DNA of 64,000 nt from Flaviramulus_B aquimarinus (GTDB taxonomy: Bacteria > Bacteroidota > Bacteroidia > Flavobacteriales > Flavobacteriaceae), in contig NZ_BAABJH010000001.1 of NCBI RefSeq assembly GCF_039543205.1, positions 682,001 through 746,000 on the forward strand, given 5' to 3'. Below, piece after piece: positions 43,077 to 51,664 of this stretch. The translations under genes and the position numbers were made by a program. Numbering within the stretch: the stretch's first letter is position 1; the number at the start of each line of letters is the position of its first letter. The notes under the pieces were generated by a model. That model had not been told where the DNA came from. It saw only the letters and a list, made by a program, of their open reading frames with translations, and ran no database searches.

Positions 43077-43859
43077 ATGGATTTAAAATTAAATAATAAA
43101 AACGCATTAGTTTGTGGAAGTACACAAGGGATAGGAAAAGCCACAGCTTTTGCATTGGCTGCAGAAGGTGTAAACGTAACACTTGTTGCTAGAAATAGAG
43201 AAAAACTAAAAGAAGTTTTAGCTCAACTACCGGAGCACAGAAACCATAGTTATATTGTGGCCGATTTTTCTAACCCAAGAGAACTACAAGAGCAAGTCAT
43301 TAAATTTATTGAAAAAGAACATGGGTTTCATATTGTAGTAAATAACACAGGTGGCCCAAGAAGCGGAGGTATTTTGACTGCTAGTTTGGAAGCTTTTGAA
43401 AATGCATTTACTATGCACCTAAAATGTAATCACCTTTTAGCTCAAGCTACAATTCCATTTATGAAAGAAGAAGGTTTTGGGAGAATAATTAACATTATTT
43501 CCACTTCTGTAAAAGAGCCAATTCCTGGATTAGGTGTTAGCAATACAATTAGAGGTGCCGTTGGTAATTGGAGTAAAACGTTATCTATTGAAGTTGCAGA
43601 ATTTGGCATAACAGTTAACAATGTACTTCCTGGTTTTACAAATACCGAACGTTTGAATGAAATTATTAAAATCAAAGCGAATATTGAAGAAAGGTCTATA
43701 GAAGACATGGCAGAAATCATGAAAAATTACACTCCAGTAAAACGCTTTGCCCAACCCGAAGAAACCGCTAATGTCATTACATTTTTAGCCAGTGAAAACG
43801 CTAGCTATGTAAACGGAATTAATGTTCCAGTTGATGGTGGGCGTACAAAAAGTTTATAG
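43077..43859 (+). CDS. SDR-family oxidoreductase
   Basis: The 260-residue protein has the SDR cofactor motif CGSTQGIGKATAFALA (TGxxxGIG-like), NNTGGPRSGG where NNAG is usual, the catalytic Ser in NIISTSVKEPIPG and a C-terminal FLASENASYVNGINVPVDGG. The usual YxxxK catalytic pair is not seen: at that place the sequence reads SNTIRGAVGNWSKTL, with no Tyr. This is a known variant subgroup of SDR proteins. A substrate in the kynurenine pathway is likely from position, but none can be named. Confidence 0.83.
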   Translation: MDLKLNNKNALVCGSTQGIGKATAFALAAEGVNVTLVARNREKLKEVLAQLPEHRNHSYIVADFSNPRELQEQVIKFIEKEHGFHIVVNNTGGPRSGGILTASLEAFENAFTMHLKCNHLLAQATIPFMKEEGFGRIINIISTSVKEPIPGLGVSNTIRGAVGNWSKTLSIEVAEFGITVNNVLPGFTNTERLNEIIKIKANIEERSIEDMAEIMKNYTPVKRFAQPEETANVITFLASENASYVNGINVPVDGGRTKSL

Positions 43860-43957
43860 CTCACCTAATCCTACAAATCCAAAGAGAAGTAGAAATTAGC
43901 TTAATCGATATATCTTTTTTATCTTTAAACTATAATTAAGAATTTGTGTTTAACACC

Positions 43958-43997
43958 AACTCAAACTCCCATTTTGAGTTTCTCCCCTTTGGGGAGA
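43958..43997 (+). repeat. Two short hairpins upstream of the 3-hydroxyanthranilate dioxygenase gene
   Basis: AACTCAAA / TTTGAGTT (43958-43980) and TCTCCCC-TTT-GGGGAGA (43981-43997), back to back. The second has only a T-poor tail and lies 18 bp before the start codon, so it is more likely a dispersed palindrome or an RNA-stability element than a terminator. Confidence 0.5.
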
Positions 43998-44015
43998 TTA
44001 AAAGGGACTTTTTCT

Positions 44016-44546
44016 ATGAGTCATTTAACATCTCCTTTAAATTTTAAAGCTTGGATTGAAGAAAACAGACATCTTCTAAAACCACCCGTAGGAAACAAAG
44101 TGGTTTGGAAAGATGCTGATTTTATTGTGATGGTTGTTGGTGGGCCAAATAATAGAAAAGATTACCATTATAACGAAACCCCAGAATTTTTCTATCAGGT
44201 TGAAGGTGATATTATTCTAAAAATAATTGATAAAGGCACACCAAAAGATGTCCATATCAAAGAAGGTGATATTTACTTATTACCTCCTAAAGTACCACAT
44301 TCTCCACAACGAGGAGCTAACACTGTGGGATTAGTTATAGAATATAAACGTCCTGAAGGCATGAAAGATGCACTCCTTTGGTTTTGTGAAAATTGTGTAA
44401 CAAAACTTTATGAAGAAGATTTCACAGTTGAAAATATTGAAACAGATATGCCAAAAATATTTGATAAATATTATGGCGATAAAGACAAACGAAGCTGTCC
44501 GAATTGTGGCGAAATTATGCAGCCTCCTCAGAAAGTTAAAATTTGA
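44016..44546 (+). CDS. nbaC: 3-hydroxyanthranilate 3,4-dioxygenase
   Basis: I start at ATG 44016 (MSHLTSPLNFKAWIEENRHL); the longer TTG frame from 43944 runs through the hairpins. The 176-residue cupin opens the ring of 3-hydroxyanthranilate to 2-amino-3-carboxymuconate semialdehyde. The Fe ligands lie in DYHYNETPEFFYQVEGD and LPPKVPHSPQRG, and the C-terminal rubredoxin-like site has CENC and CPNCGE pairs. The product is the substrate of the next gene. Confidence 0.95.
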   Translation: MSHLTSPLNFKAWIEENRHLLKPPVGNKVVWKDADFIVMVVGGPNNRKDYHYNETPEFFYQVEGDIILKIIDKGTPKDVHIKEGDIYLLPPKVPHSPQRGANTVGLVIEYKRPEGMKDALLWFCENCVTKLYEEDFTVENIETDMPKIFDKYYGDKDKRSCPNCGEIMQPPQKVKI

Positions 44547-44588
44547 TTAAACTTAACATAAAGATTCCTGACCTCTCAGGACCTAAAT

Positions 44589-45671
44589 ATGAAACGTAGA
44601 CTTAGAATTAACGGTCATTCACATTTATTGCCTTATCCTGAAGATATTCCAGAGTTCATGCAAGAAAAAGGTATTTTTTGGGTAGACAAAGACCGGAAAT
44701 TTATGCTTCAAAAAGATTGGAGCAGACCTGTTACAGATTCTAGTTTTTTCTTGCATGAAAAACTAGAATGGATGGAACGTAATAAATTAGACCATGCTGT
44801 GGTTTTAAATTTATCACAGCTTTACGGTAATGGCTTGCGCGTTGAGGAAATGAAGAAAGCACTACGTTTTCAGAATGATTTTAATGCCAAAGTTCAACAT
44901 GAAAACCCAAGCAAATTTACTTGTGGATTTGTGGTACATCCTGGTTTTGTTAGAAGTGCATGCTGGGAAATAGAACGTTGTGTAGAAAATCATGGTATGC
45001 AATTGTTGTGTTTACCAACACATTACATGGATACTATTGGTACATGGCGTTGTATTTTTGATGAGGAAAATGAGCCCATTTTTGAATTAGCCGATAAATA
45101 CAATTTAGCTGTTGAAATTCATCCCTATGATGGCGAAAAATTTATAAAATTAGAAAACACCTCATGGCGTTTTCATTTAATTTGGATGTTGGCTCAATGC
45201 GCAGATGCTTATCATTTTTTAACTTTAAATGGCTATCAAGAAAAGTTCCCAAACATGCGAACCTGTTTTGCTCATGGTGGACAATTAGCACAAATTAATT
45301 TAGGGAGACGTATACAAGGGTTTGATGGTAGACCAGATTTATTTGAAGGTAAACACCACCCAAGAAAAGCAGTTGGACATAAAAATATTTTCTTTGACAC
45401 TTTAGTACACGATACAGGTGGCTTAGAATTATTGATTAGAAATCATGGCTCTAAGCAAGTGATTATGGGACTTGATGACCCTTACCCGCTTGGTGAAATG
45501 GAAAGCGACAGACAATCTTCTTACCCAGGAAAAATATTGGACTTAGCCATGAGCAGAAAAATTATTAACCAAGATGAATATCATGATATATGGGAGAATA
45601 ATGTGATTCAATGGTTGTGTGGCGATGATGAAACTGCTAAACAAAAATTATTAAATAGAATTTTAAATTAA
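44589..45671 (+). CDS. nbaD: 2-amino-3-carboxymuconate-6-semialdehyde decarboxylase (ACMSD-like amidohydrolase)
   Basis: The 360-residue TIM-barrel protein starts RINGHSHLLPYPEDIPEF, with HSH in the place of the HxH zinc motif. Further metal or substrate ligands fit VVHPGFV, EIHPYDGEKF, CFAHGGQLAQI and IMGLDDPYPLGEM. It belongs to the ACMSD branch of the amidohydrolases, and its place 42 bp after the dioxygenase supports the decarboxylase role. It diverts the pathway from quinolinate to 2-aminomuconate semialdehyde. A short CCTGA/TCAGG hairpin lies just upstream (44567-44580). Confidence 0.9.
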   Translation: MKRRLRINGHSHLLPYPEDIPEFMQEKGIFWVDKDRKFMLQKDWSRPVTDSSFFLHEKLEWMERNKLDHAVVLNLSQLYGNGLRVEEMKKALRFQNDFNAKVQHENPSKFTCGFVVHPGFVRSACWEIERCVENHGMQLLCLPTHYMDTIGTWRCIFDEENEPIFELADKYNLAVEIHPYDGEKFIKLENTSWRFHLIWMLAQCADAYHFLTLNGYQEKFPNMRTCFAHGGQLAQINLGRRIQGFDGRPDLFEGKHHPRKAVGHKNIFFDTLVHDTGGLELLIRNHGSKQVIMGLDDPYPLGEMESDRQSSYPGKILDLAMSRKIINQDEYHDIWENNVIQWLCGDDETAKQKLLNRILN

Positions 45672-45676
45672 CTAAA

Positions 45677-45745
45677 AGTCTACCTCGGGCGCAATCGAGA
45701 GACTGTTAAATAAGAACAATATTAAATAGGTCACCACTGCGACCA
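45677..45745 (+). repeat. Degenerate palindromes between the ACMSD and O-methyltransferase genes
   Basis: GTCT(AC)CTCG pairs with CGAGAGAC around an 8-nt loop (about 45677-45702), and GGTC/GACC flanks 45730-45745. Both are imperfect, without T runs. They resemble the small intergenic palindromes elsewhere in this cluster. Confidence 0.35.
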
Positions 45746-45757
45746 ATTATACAAAAC

Positions 45758-46402
45758 ATGCATTTTATACCTGAAGACTTAGATAATTATGTGGTTTCTC
45801 ACTCTGAAAATGAGCCAGAATTACTACAACAACTAAATAGAGAAACATACCAAAAGATTTTACAACCTAGAATGCTTAGCGGCCATTATCAAGGTAGAAT
45901 CTTAAATATGATTTCTAAACTTGTTAGCCCTAAAAACATTTTAGAAATTGGTACTTACACAGGCTATTCTGCTTTGTGCTTAGTTGAAAGCATACAAGCT
46001 GATGGCGTATTGCATACCATTGATATAAATGAAGAACTGGTTGATTTTCAACGAAAATATTTTGATAAATCTGGATACGGAAACCAAATTCATCAACATC
46101 TAGGAAATGCTTTAGATATTATACCAAAGCTTGATGATACTTTCGATTTAGTTTTTATTGATGCTGACAAAGAAAATTACTCCAATTATTTTAATGTAAT
46201 CATTGATAAACTAAATCCAGGAGGTATTATTTTATCTGACAATGTTCTGTGGAGTGGAAAGGTATTGGAAACTACTTTTAAAAAGGACGACACCTCTACG
46301 CCTGCCCTAATAGCATATAATGCACTTTTAAAAAATGATAAACGTGTTGAAACCGTTGTTTTACCAATTCGAGATGGGCTGACTATTAGCAGGAAACTTT
46401 AG
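45758..46402 (+). CDS. O-methyltransferase (catechol O-methyltransferase-like family)
   Basis: The 214-residue protein is a Methyltransf_3-type enzyme: NILEIGTYTGYSALCLVE (SAM motif I), VLHTIDINEELVDFQ, FDLVFIDADKENYSNYF with the metal-binding Asp and IILSDNVLWSGKVLE. The family methylates catechol-like hydroxyls with a divalent metal. It is last in the kynurenine cluster, so 3-hydroxyanthranilate or 3-hydroxykynurenine could be a substrate, but these proteins are also found in many other contexts. Its stop overlaps the convergent tatA gene by 4 bp. Confidence 0.87.
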   Translation: MHFIPEDLDNYVVSHSENEPELLQQLNRETYQKILQPRMLSGHYQGRILNMISKLVSPKNILEIGTYTGYSALCLVESIQADGVLHTIDINEELVDFQRKYFDKSGYGNQIHQHLGNALDIIPKLDDTFDLVFIDADKENYSNYFNVIIDKLNPGGIILSDNVLWSGKVLETTFKKDDTSTPALIAYNALLKNDKRVETVVLPIRDGLTISRKL

Positions 46403-46686
46403 AATTTACGCTTTACTGAACCTGTAAAACCCTCTATATCGTCCTTTACCTTATCTAGTTCTTTTTTAACATCTTTGGTAATATCAGTATCTATACCGTG
46501 TTTATCTGCTGTTTTGGTAATTTCGTACTTTATATCGTTAGTGGCATCTTTAAGTGTTCGCATGCCTTTACCTAAACCACGGGCAATTTCTGGCAATTTA
46601 TCGGCACCAAAAACCATAATAGCAATAAATAGAATAAAGGCTATTTCGGCACCACTGATAAATAAAAATGTAGCTTGTTGTATCAC
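46399..46686 (-). CDS. tatA: Sec-independent protein translocase subunit TatA/TatB-like
   Basis: The 95-residue protein has one N-terminal membrane helix (about 8-28, ISGAEIAFILFIAIMVFGAD) followed by the FGxxKLPEIARGLGKGM amphipathic helix of TatA/E, and an acidic-basic tail (to residue 95). It forms the pore of the twin-arginine translocase with TatC, which is not in this window. TatA is usually preceded by Phe-Gly, seen here as VFGADKLP. Its 3' end overlaps that of the O-methyltransferase gene. Confidence 0.9.
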   Translation of the reverse strand: MIQQATFLFISGAEIAFILFIAIMVFGADKLPEIARGLGKGMRTLKDATNDIKYEITKTADKHGIDTDITKDVKKELDKVKDDIEGFTGSVKRKF

Positions 46687-46718
46687 AACACAAATATAGT
46701 GAGTTGTTTTGTTAGAAT

Positions 46719-46748
46719 AAAAAAAAGCCGATTGTAAAAATCGGCTTT
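46719..46748 (-). terminator. Terminator of the M1 peptidase operon
   Basis: AAAGCCGATT / AATCGGCTTT, a 10-bp perfect stem with a 5-nt loop (46724-46748); on the minus strand it is followed by seven T. It is 20 bp past the M1 gene stop. Confidence 0.88.
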
Positions 46749-46767
46749 AACATTAAAATATATTTTA

Positions 46768-49074
46768 TTATCCTTTTATCTTCTCTTTAAATTGATCAAA
46801 GTTACTTTCCTGAACTTCTTTTGGCCATGAGTTATTAGACGTATCAACATCTGCTGTTTCAAGTTTTGGATCAATGATTATTGATACAATTTCTTTTTCA
46901 GAAGCAATGGCTTTACTAACTTCATTATCATTAAACCTCCAAATTTGGGCTGGCAAGGTTTCCATTTTTGAAGTCCCGTCAGCATAGGTATATTCAACAA
47001 TTATTGGCATAACCAACCCTCCTGGTTTTTCAAATGTAATATTATAAAAATACTTTGGTGTTTTTATACTTTTACGCTCTTCTGGTGTAAAATTATCCAT
47101 AAGGTAAGCTTTAAGTGGTATTGAACTTTCTAAAAGCGTTCTTTTTTCCATGCCTTCATTATAATCTTCACTTCCTTCTTCCACCATATATACTAGAGGT
47201 CTTAATTGATCTTTACTAATCCCTTTTTCCTTCATAATATCCTTAACGAAAGTATTTGGTTCTGATGACACATAATATTTCTTAACATCTTTTAACCCAA
47301 TATCTACCCAATCTGTGGTATAAAACCATCCTCTCCAATACCAATCTAGATCAAATGCAGAAGCATCTTCCATAGTTCTAAAAAAGTCTTCTGGAGTCGG
47401 ATGTTTAAACATCCAGCGACGTGAATATTCTTTAAAGGCATAATCGAACAACTCATGCCCCATTACTGTTTCTCTCAAAATGTTTAATGCTGTTGCTGGT
47501 TTTCCGTAAGCATTATTACCAAATTGATAAGTATTGAGCCCTTTTGTCATTATTGGAGCAATAAAATCTTGATTACCACCCATATAAGGGACTATCATAC
47601 GAGCTGGCCCTCTATCTGAAGGAAAATGTTTGTCTTGAGGCGATAATGCTGCTGGGTATTTTTTACCAAAATCTTGTTCTGCAACATACTGAACAAATGT
47701 ATTTAAACCTTCGTCCATCCAAGTCCATTGACGTTCATCACTATTCACAATCATTGGAAAAAAGTTATGACCTACTTCATGGATAATCACGCCCATCATA
47801 CCATATTTTACGCGGTCACTATAAGTTCCATCTTCTTTGGGACGTCCATAATTCCAACAAATCATTGGGTACTCCATACCTTGTTGCTTGGCGTGAACTG
47901 AAATTGCTTTATGATATGGGTAATCAAACGTCATTCTTGAATAAGATTCCAAAGTACTAGCAACAGCCTTAGTAGACCAATCCTCCCAAAGCGGGTTGCC
48001 TTCTTTAGGATAAAGCGACACAGCCATAATATCTTTACCTCCAATTTTAACGGACATCATATCCAAGATAAATTTTCTTGAAGTTGCAAAACCAAAATCG
48101 CGTACATTTTCAGCTTTTAGTTTCCATGTTTTTGTTTTGTCAGAAAAACTTTTTTCTGCTATTTCAGCTTCAGCTTGTGTTACTATTACAACAGGCTCAG
48201 TATAAGATTTTTTTGCTTGCTCATAGCGTTGTATCATTGTTTTAGAATACACATCTTTTCTATTGGTTAAAACACCTGTTCCATCTAAAATATGATCAGC
48301 TGGCACGGTAATATTAACCTCATAATCACCAAATGGCAAGGCAAATTCATCACGCCCCCAAAATTGAGAATTCTGCCAACCTTCTACATCGCTATACACG
48401 GCCATTCTTGGAAAAAACTGAGCAATAACATAAGCTCTGTTACCATCTTTTGGAAAAAACTCATAACCAGAACGTCCATCTTCTACTACATGGTCATTGA
48501 TATTGTACCACCACTTTATTGAAAACGAGAATTTTTCACCAGTCTTTAATGTTTTTGGTAACTCTACACGCATCATGGTTCTATTAATCATGTGCGCCAA
48601 TGGCTTTTTATTAGTATCTGTAACAGATTCAATATTAAAACCTCTTTCTAAAGGCGCCATTAAGTATTGATTAGTAAATTCATTAGGTTGAAAAACTGGC
48701 GCAATACCGCTTTTTTCTATTAAAGGTGATTTAGAATCCTTTGCTCTTTTATTTTGTTCTAACTGAACCCATAAATACTTTAGTGGGTCTGGTGAATTAT
48801 TAGTATAAGTTATGGTTTCAAAACCAGATAGCTTAGCATTTTTATCATCTAGAACAATATCCATTTTGTAATCAGCCTGTTGCTGATAATAGGCTGAGCC
48901 TGGAGCTCCAGATGCAGCTCTATACATATTTGGGGTTGAAAACTCATCGAACAACTGTTTAAATTTATTAGTATTCGTATGTCCTGTTTTACGCTCTGCA
49001 TTTTCTTGATCTTGGGCAAATGTTGCCGAAGAAATAAAAATTAAGGAAAGGCAGATGTAAGTGATTTTTTTCAT
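46768..49074 (-). CDS. Exported M1-family metallopeptidase
   Basis: The 768-residue protein has a signal peptide (MKKITYICLSLIFISSATFA) and an aminopeptidase N-like catalytic domain with HEVGHNFFP (His about 430) and the third zinc ligand in WTWMDEGLNTF. The GxMEN exopeptidase motif is altered (AKQQGMEYPMICW, where GMEYP replaces GAMEN), as in the Bacteroidota branch of the family. It should act in the periplasm or outside the cell. The DUF6702 gene lies 109 bp upstream on the same strand, a pairing common in Flavobacteriia. Confidence 0.9.
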   Translation of the reverse strand: MKKITYICLSLIFISSATFAQDQENAERKTGHTNTNKFKQLFDEFSTPNMYRAASGAPGSAYYQQQADYKMDIVLDDKNAKLSGFETITYTNNSPDPLKYLWVQLEQNKRAKDSKSPLIEKSGIAPVFQPNEFTNQYLMAPLERGFNIESVTDTNKKPLAHMINRTMMRVELPKTLKTGEKFSFSIKWWYNINDHVVEDGRSGYEFFPKDGNRAYVIAQFFPRMAVYSDVEGWQNSQFWGRDEFALPFGDYEVNITVPADHILDGTGVLTNRKDVYSKTMIQRYEQAKKSYTEPVVIVTQAEAEIAEKSFSDKTKTWKLKAENVRDFGFATSRKFILDMMSVKIGGKDIMAVSLYPKEGNPLWEDWSTKAVASTLESYSRMTFDYPYHKAISVHAKQQGMEYPMICWNYGRPKEDGTYSDRVKYGMMGVIIHEVGHNFFPMIVNSDERQWTWMDEGLNTFVQYVAEQDFGKKYPAALSPQDKHFPSDRGPARMIVPYMGGNQDFIAPIMTKGLNTYQFGNNAYGKPATALNILRETVMGHELFDYAFKEYSRRWMFKHPTPEDFFRTMEDASAFDLDWYWRGWFYTTDWVDIGLKDVKKYYVSSEPNTFVKDIMKEKGISKDQLRPLVYMVEEGSEDYNEGMEKRTLLESSIPLKAYLMDNFTPEERKSIKTPKYFYNITFEKPGGLVMPIIVEYTYADGTSKMETLPAQIWRFNDNEVSKAIASEKEIVSIIIDPKLETADVDTSNNSWPKEVQESNFDQFKEKIKG

Positions 49075-49183
49075 GGTTTTTTTATATTTTATTTAAAAAA
49101 TTGTGTTTTTTAATACCTTTTATTAGAAAATTGTTACAAAAAGTTATCGAAAATAATAAATTACACAGTCAATTGGCTTTTTT

Positions 49184-49687
49184 TTAATTAAAATTTAACA
49201 CAGCATTAGCATTTTGAGGGATAAGAATAAAGCTTTTTTGTTTGGAGTTAATTTTTGTTTTAACAATATTTTGCTGTTCTTCAAATATATCGAACAACAC
49301 TTGATTGCTAATTTCAAAGGTTTTTATATACGTCACATCTTCTATTTCCATGTAACAACGTACAATATCAGCATCATATTCTTTTCCAATAAAAACAAAA
49401 TTCACATCTTCATTATTAATCTTAATCTTTATTTTCTCGCTCAAATACTGTTCAATATATAAATCTACAATTGCAGGTTCATCCTTTTCTGCTAACGTGA
49501 TACTTTCATCATAACGTTCTCTTAGTAACCTCTCAAAATCATCTATAAAAATTCTTGATGTAATTTGAACAGATTGATTCTCTTTTATATAATCAATTTG
49601 AGTAACGCTTATATAATATTTGTGCATCCCTGTAAATGCAAAAAGTGGTAACAGAATTAAAATAAAAAACACCTGTAATGGTTTCAT
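49184..49687 (-). CDS. DUF6702 family exported protein
   Basis: The 167-residue protein has a signal peptide (MKPLQVFFILILLPLFAFTG) and a beta-rich domain beginning HKYYISVTQIDYIKENQSVQ and including SRIFIDDFERLLRERY, the DUF6702 pattern. It has no catalytic motif. It lies upstream of the M1 peptidase in the same orientation and downstream of two CarboxypepD_reg-like genes, a neighbourhood that recurs in flavobacteria, which suggests a joint envelope task. Its role is unknown. Confidence 0.82.
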   Translation of the reverse strand: MKPLQVFFILILLPLFAFTGMHKYYISVTQIDYIKENQSVQITSRIFIDDFERLLRERYDESITLAEKDEPAIVDLYIEQYLSEKIKIKINNEDVNFVFIGKEYDADIVRCYMEIEDVTYIKTFEISNQVLFDIFEEQQNIVKTKINSKQKSFILIPQNANAVLNFN

Positions 49688-49785
49688 CTGTAAAAATTTA
49701 TTTTGCTAAAGTAATTATTTTGTAAACCATGTTTCAAAAAGCATTCCAAAAAATCAATCTTTATTTTACATGTTACTGATAGCTA

Positions 49786-50577
49786 TCACTCTTGATTCAA
49801 ATTGTCTTTATACTGTCTATATTTCATTCTTAAAAAAATTAATATTTTAAAATCACTTTGATTTTTACAGTGCTTCATAAAATTTTCGTCGTCTGCACAG
49901 AAATAAAAAAAATCTGCTACTAAATAATCTTCTAATGGATTTGAGGCTAAAAAATCTTTTGATAATCTTGATTTTATACTTAGAATCAATGTTTCTTTTG
50001 TTTCAATTTCTACTCGTTTTTTAAGTGTTTTGGTCCGCCCACTAATTCCATTTAGTATGGGGTTTAATGGTATACTTCCTGTTAAAAGTCCTAAAAGCAT
50101 TTTTGGTTTAAACTCACCCGCTTCATGGAGTCTTCTTTCACTTTGTGTTGCTGGTTTTCCTTGATAACCAGGGATACCCACATCAAAAAAATTAATTGGT
50201 GGGTCGCCTTCAGTATTCTTAATATCTGACTTTAAATTGCCTGTTAGCACTTTCCCTACTATAACCTCATCCAATTCATTGATTTGCTCTTCCATTTCTA
50301 CATAAATGACCTTATCTAAAACCATTTGCTTCGAAATTATTATGTTTTTTGACAGGTGCTGTATGGATGAAAAACTTAATGTATCATACAACCTCACACT
50401 AATGGCAAATACCCCATTTCTATCAGTTATTGTAAATAATTGTCGCGTTTTATTGATAACGTGTATGTTTTCAGCATTAGCTTTACTTTCAACTTTCCCA
50501 GATATTTCAATAGTTTGAGAAGCAATTGTCTGAAAAGAAAATATAACAAATAGAAAAAAGATTAATATGCGACTCAA
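49786..50577 (-). CDS. Exported CarboxypepD_reg-like domain protein (paralogue 1)
   Basis: The 263-residue protein has a signal peptide (MSRILIFFLFVIFSFQTIAS), then a CarboxypepD_reg-like beta-sandwich (about 22-100, IEISGKVESKANAENIHVIN) ending in EQINELDEVIVGKVLTG. That LDEVIV segment is like the junction before the plug in SusC/TonB receptors, but no plug or barrel follows; instead about 150 mostly helical residues. It is a paralogue of the gene at 50698. Such proteins are common next to M1/DUF6702 genes; their function is unknown. Confidence 0.75.
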   Translation of the reverse strand: MSRILIFFLFVIFSFQTIASQTIEISGKVESKANAENIHVINKTRQLFTITDRNGVFAISVRLYDTLSFSSIQHLSKNIIISKQMVLDKVIYVEMEEQINELDEVIVGKVLTGNLKSDIKNTEGDPPINFFDVGIPGYQGKPATQSERRLHEAGEFKPKMLLGLLTGSIPLNPILNGISGRTKTLKKRVEIETKETLILSIKSRLSKDFLASNPLEDYLVADFFYFCADDENFMKHCKNQSDFKILIFLRMKYRQYKDNLNQE

Positions 50578-50697
50578 ATTATTAAAATTAGAGTATAAAG
50601 AACGTATACTTAATCTTAAAGAAAATGTAAATGGTTTTTAATATTTTGTTAAACCTTTAAAGAAATTGACAAATATGATGATAAGCTTTTTGTGTTT

Positions 50698-51492
50698 TTA
50701 AAAGCTTAAAAATTCAATACTCTTTTTATTTAGAAGTTCTAAAAACTCCAGTTCTTTTCCATAATTAAGTAATGAAAAATCAAAATCACCGCTTTCAACA
50801 AATCGAATAAACTCCTCTACTCTATGCTCTGGGATATTGAAATTATCAACTAAAAATTCTGATCCAAAATAATATTTAATTGACTCTATGGGGACTTCAG
50901 GAATACCTGCCTTCTTTTTATCTTTAACTTCAGATCTAAACAAAGGAAGTAACAATTGATCTACCACATTTACTATGTTAAGTCCATTTATCATAGGTTG
51001 CTGCTGAGTATTCATAGTAATATTTGTCGTTTTTGTTTTATAATCTTTTTCAAAACCATATTCGTCACTATGTTTAATACCAAAATACAAAGCATCTAAT
51101 TTTGGTTTGAATGGTTTAGTATCCTCTAAATCCTTATTTAAGTTTCCTGACAAGCTATTATTTAACACGATAACCTCATCTAACTTATTAATTTCTTCAA
51201 TTAAAAAAAGTTTCATTTTTTTTGATTTAATAATGGCTTCATTAACTTTAAAATTAATATTTTGATATTGTAATGCACTAACTTCAATAACATCATTCAG
51301 AGCAACGTGTAATATAAATTCTCCTTTTTCATCTGAAATTGTTCCTTTATTTGACGAGGTATTAAAAATGGTTATTCCAGAAATATCATTGCCTTCAACA
51401 ATAATTTTTCCAGACACTTCTGTTCTAGTAACATTTTGTGAAAGTGTGCTGAAAGACGTTAAAAAAGCTAAAAAGAAGACGATTTTATTCAT
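50698..51492 (-). CDS. Exported CarboxypepD_reg-like domain protein (paralogue 2)
   Basis: I start at ATG 51490-51492 (MNKIVFFLAFLTSFSTLSQN), which gives a proper signal peptide; the frame extends 6 codons upstream. The domain order equals its neighbour at 49786: signal peptide, CarboxypepD_reg-like fold (TEVSGKIIVEGNDISGITIF), then EINKLDEVIVLNNSLSGNLN and a helical C-terminal part (264 residues in all). The two are tandem paralogues that have diverged strongly after the LDEVIV segment. The role is unknown. Confidence 0.75.
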   Translation of the reverse strand: MNKIVFFLAFLTSFSTLSQNVTRTEVSGKIIVEGNDISGITIFNTSSNKGTISDEKGEFILHVALNDVIEVSALQYQNINFKVNEAIIKSKKMKLFLIEEINKLDEVIVLNNSLSGNLNKDLEDTKPFKPKLDALYFGIKHSDEYGFEKDYKTKTTNITMNTQQQPMINGLNIVNVVDQLLLPLFRSEVKDKKKAGIPEVPIESIKYYFGSEFLVDNFNIPEHRVEEFIRFVESGDFDFSLLNYGKELEFLELLNKKSIEFLSF

Positions 51493-51664
51493 AGTTGTTT
51501 TTATTTTCAAATTACTACTTTAATTTCTATTTGTAAAACAATATCATTCCTATTTTTAATTTAATGTCATAAAATTTCCTTTTTCTCTTACAACAAATTC
51601 AAGACAGGAAATGGTATAAAACAGATAAAAATTTTATTAGTTTTACACTGAAAACAAAAATGTT

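Noticed and set aside
43944..44015. Longer TTG start for the 3-hydroxyanthranilate dioxygenase
   Set aside because: The extra 24 codons run through two hairpins, and the family N-terminus begins at the ATG 44016.
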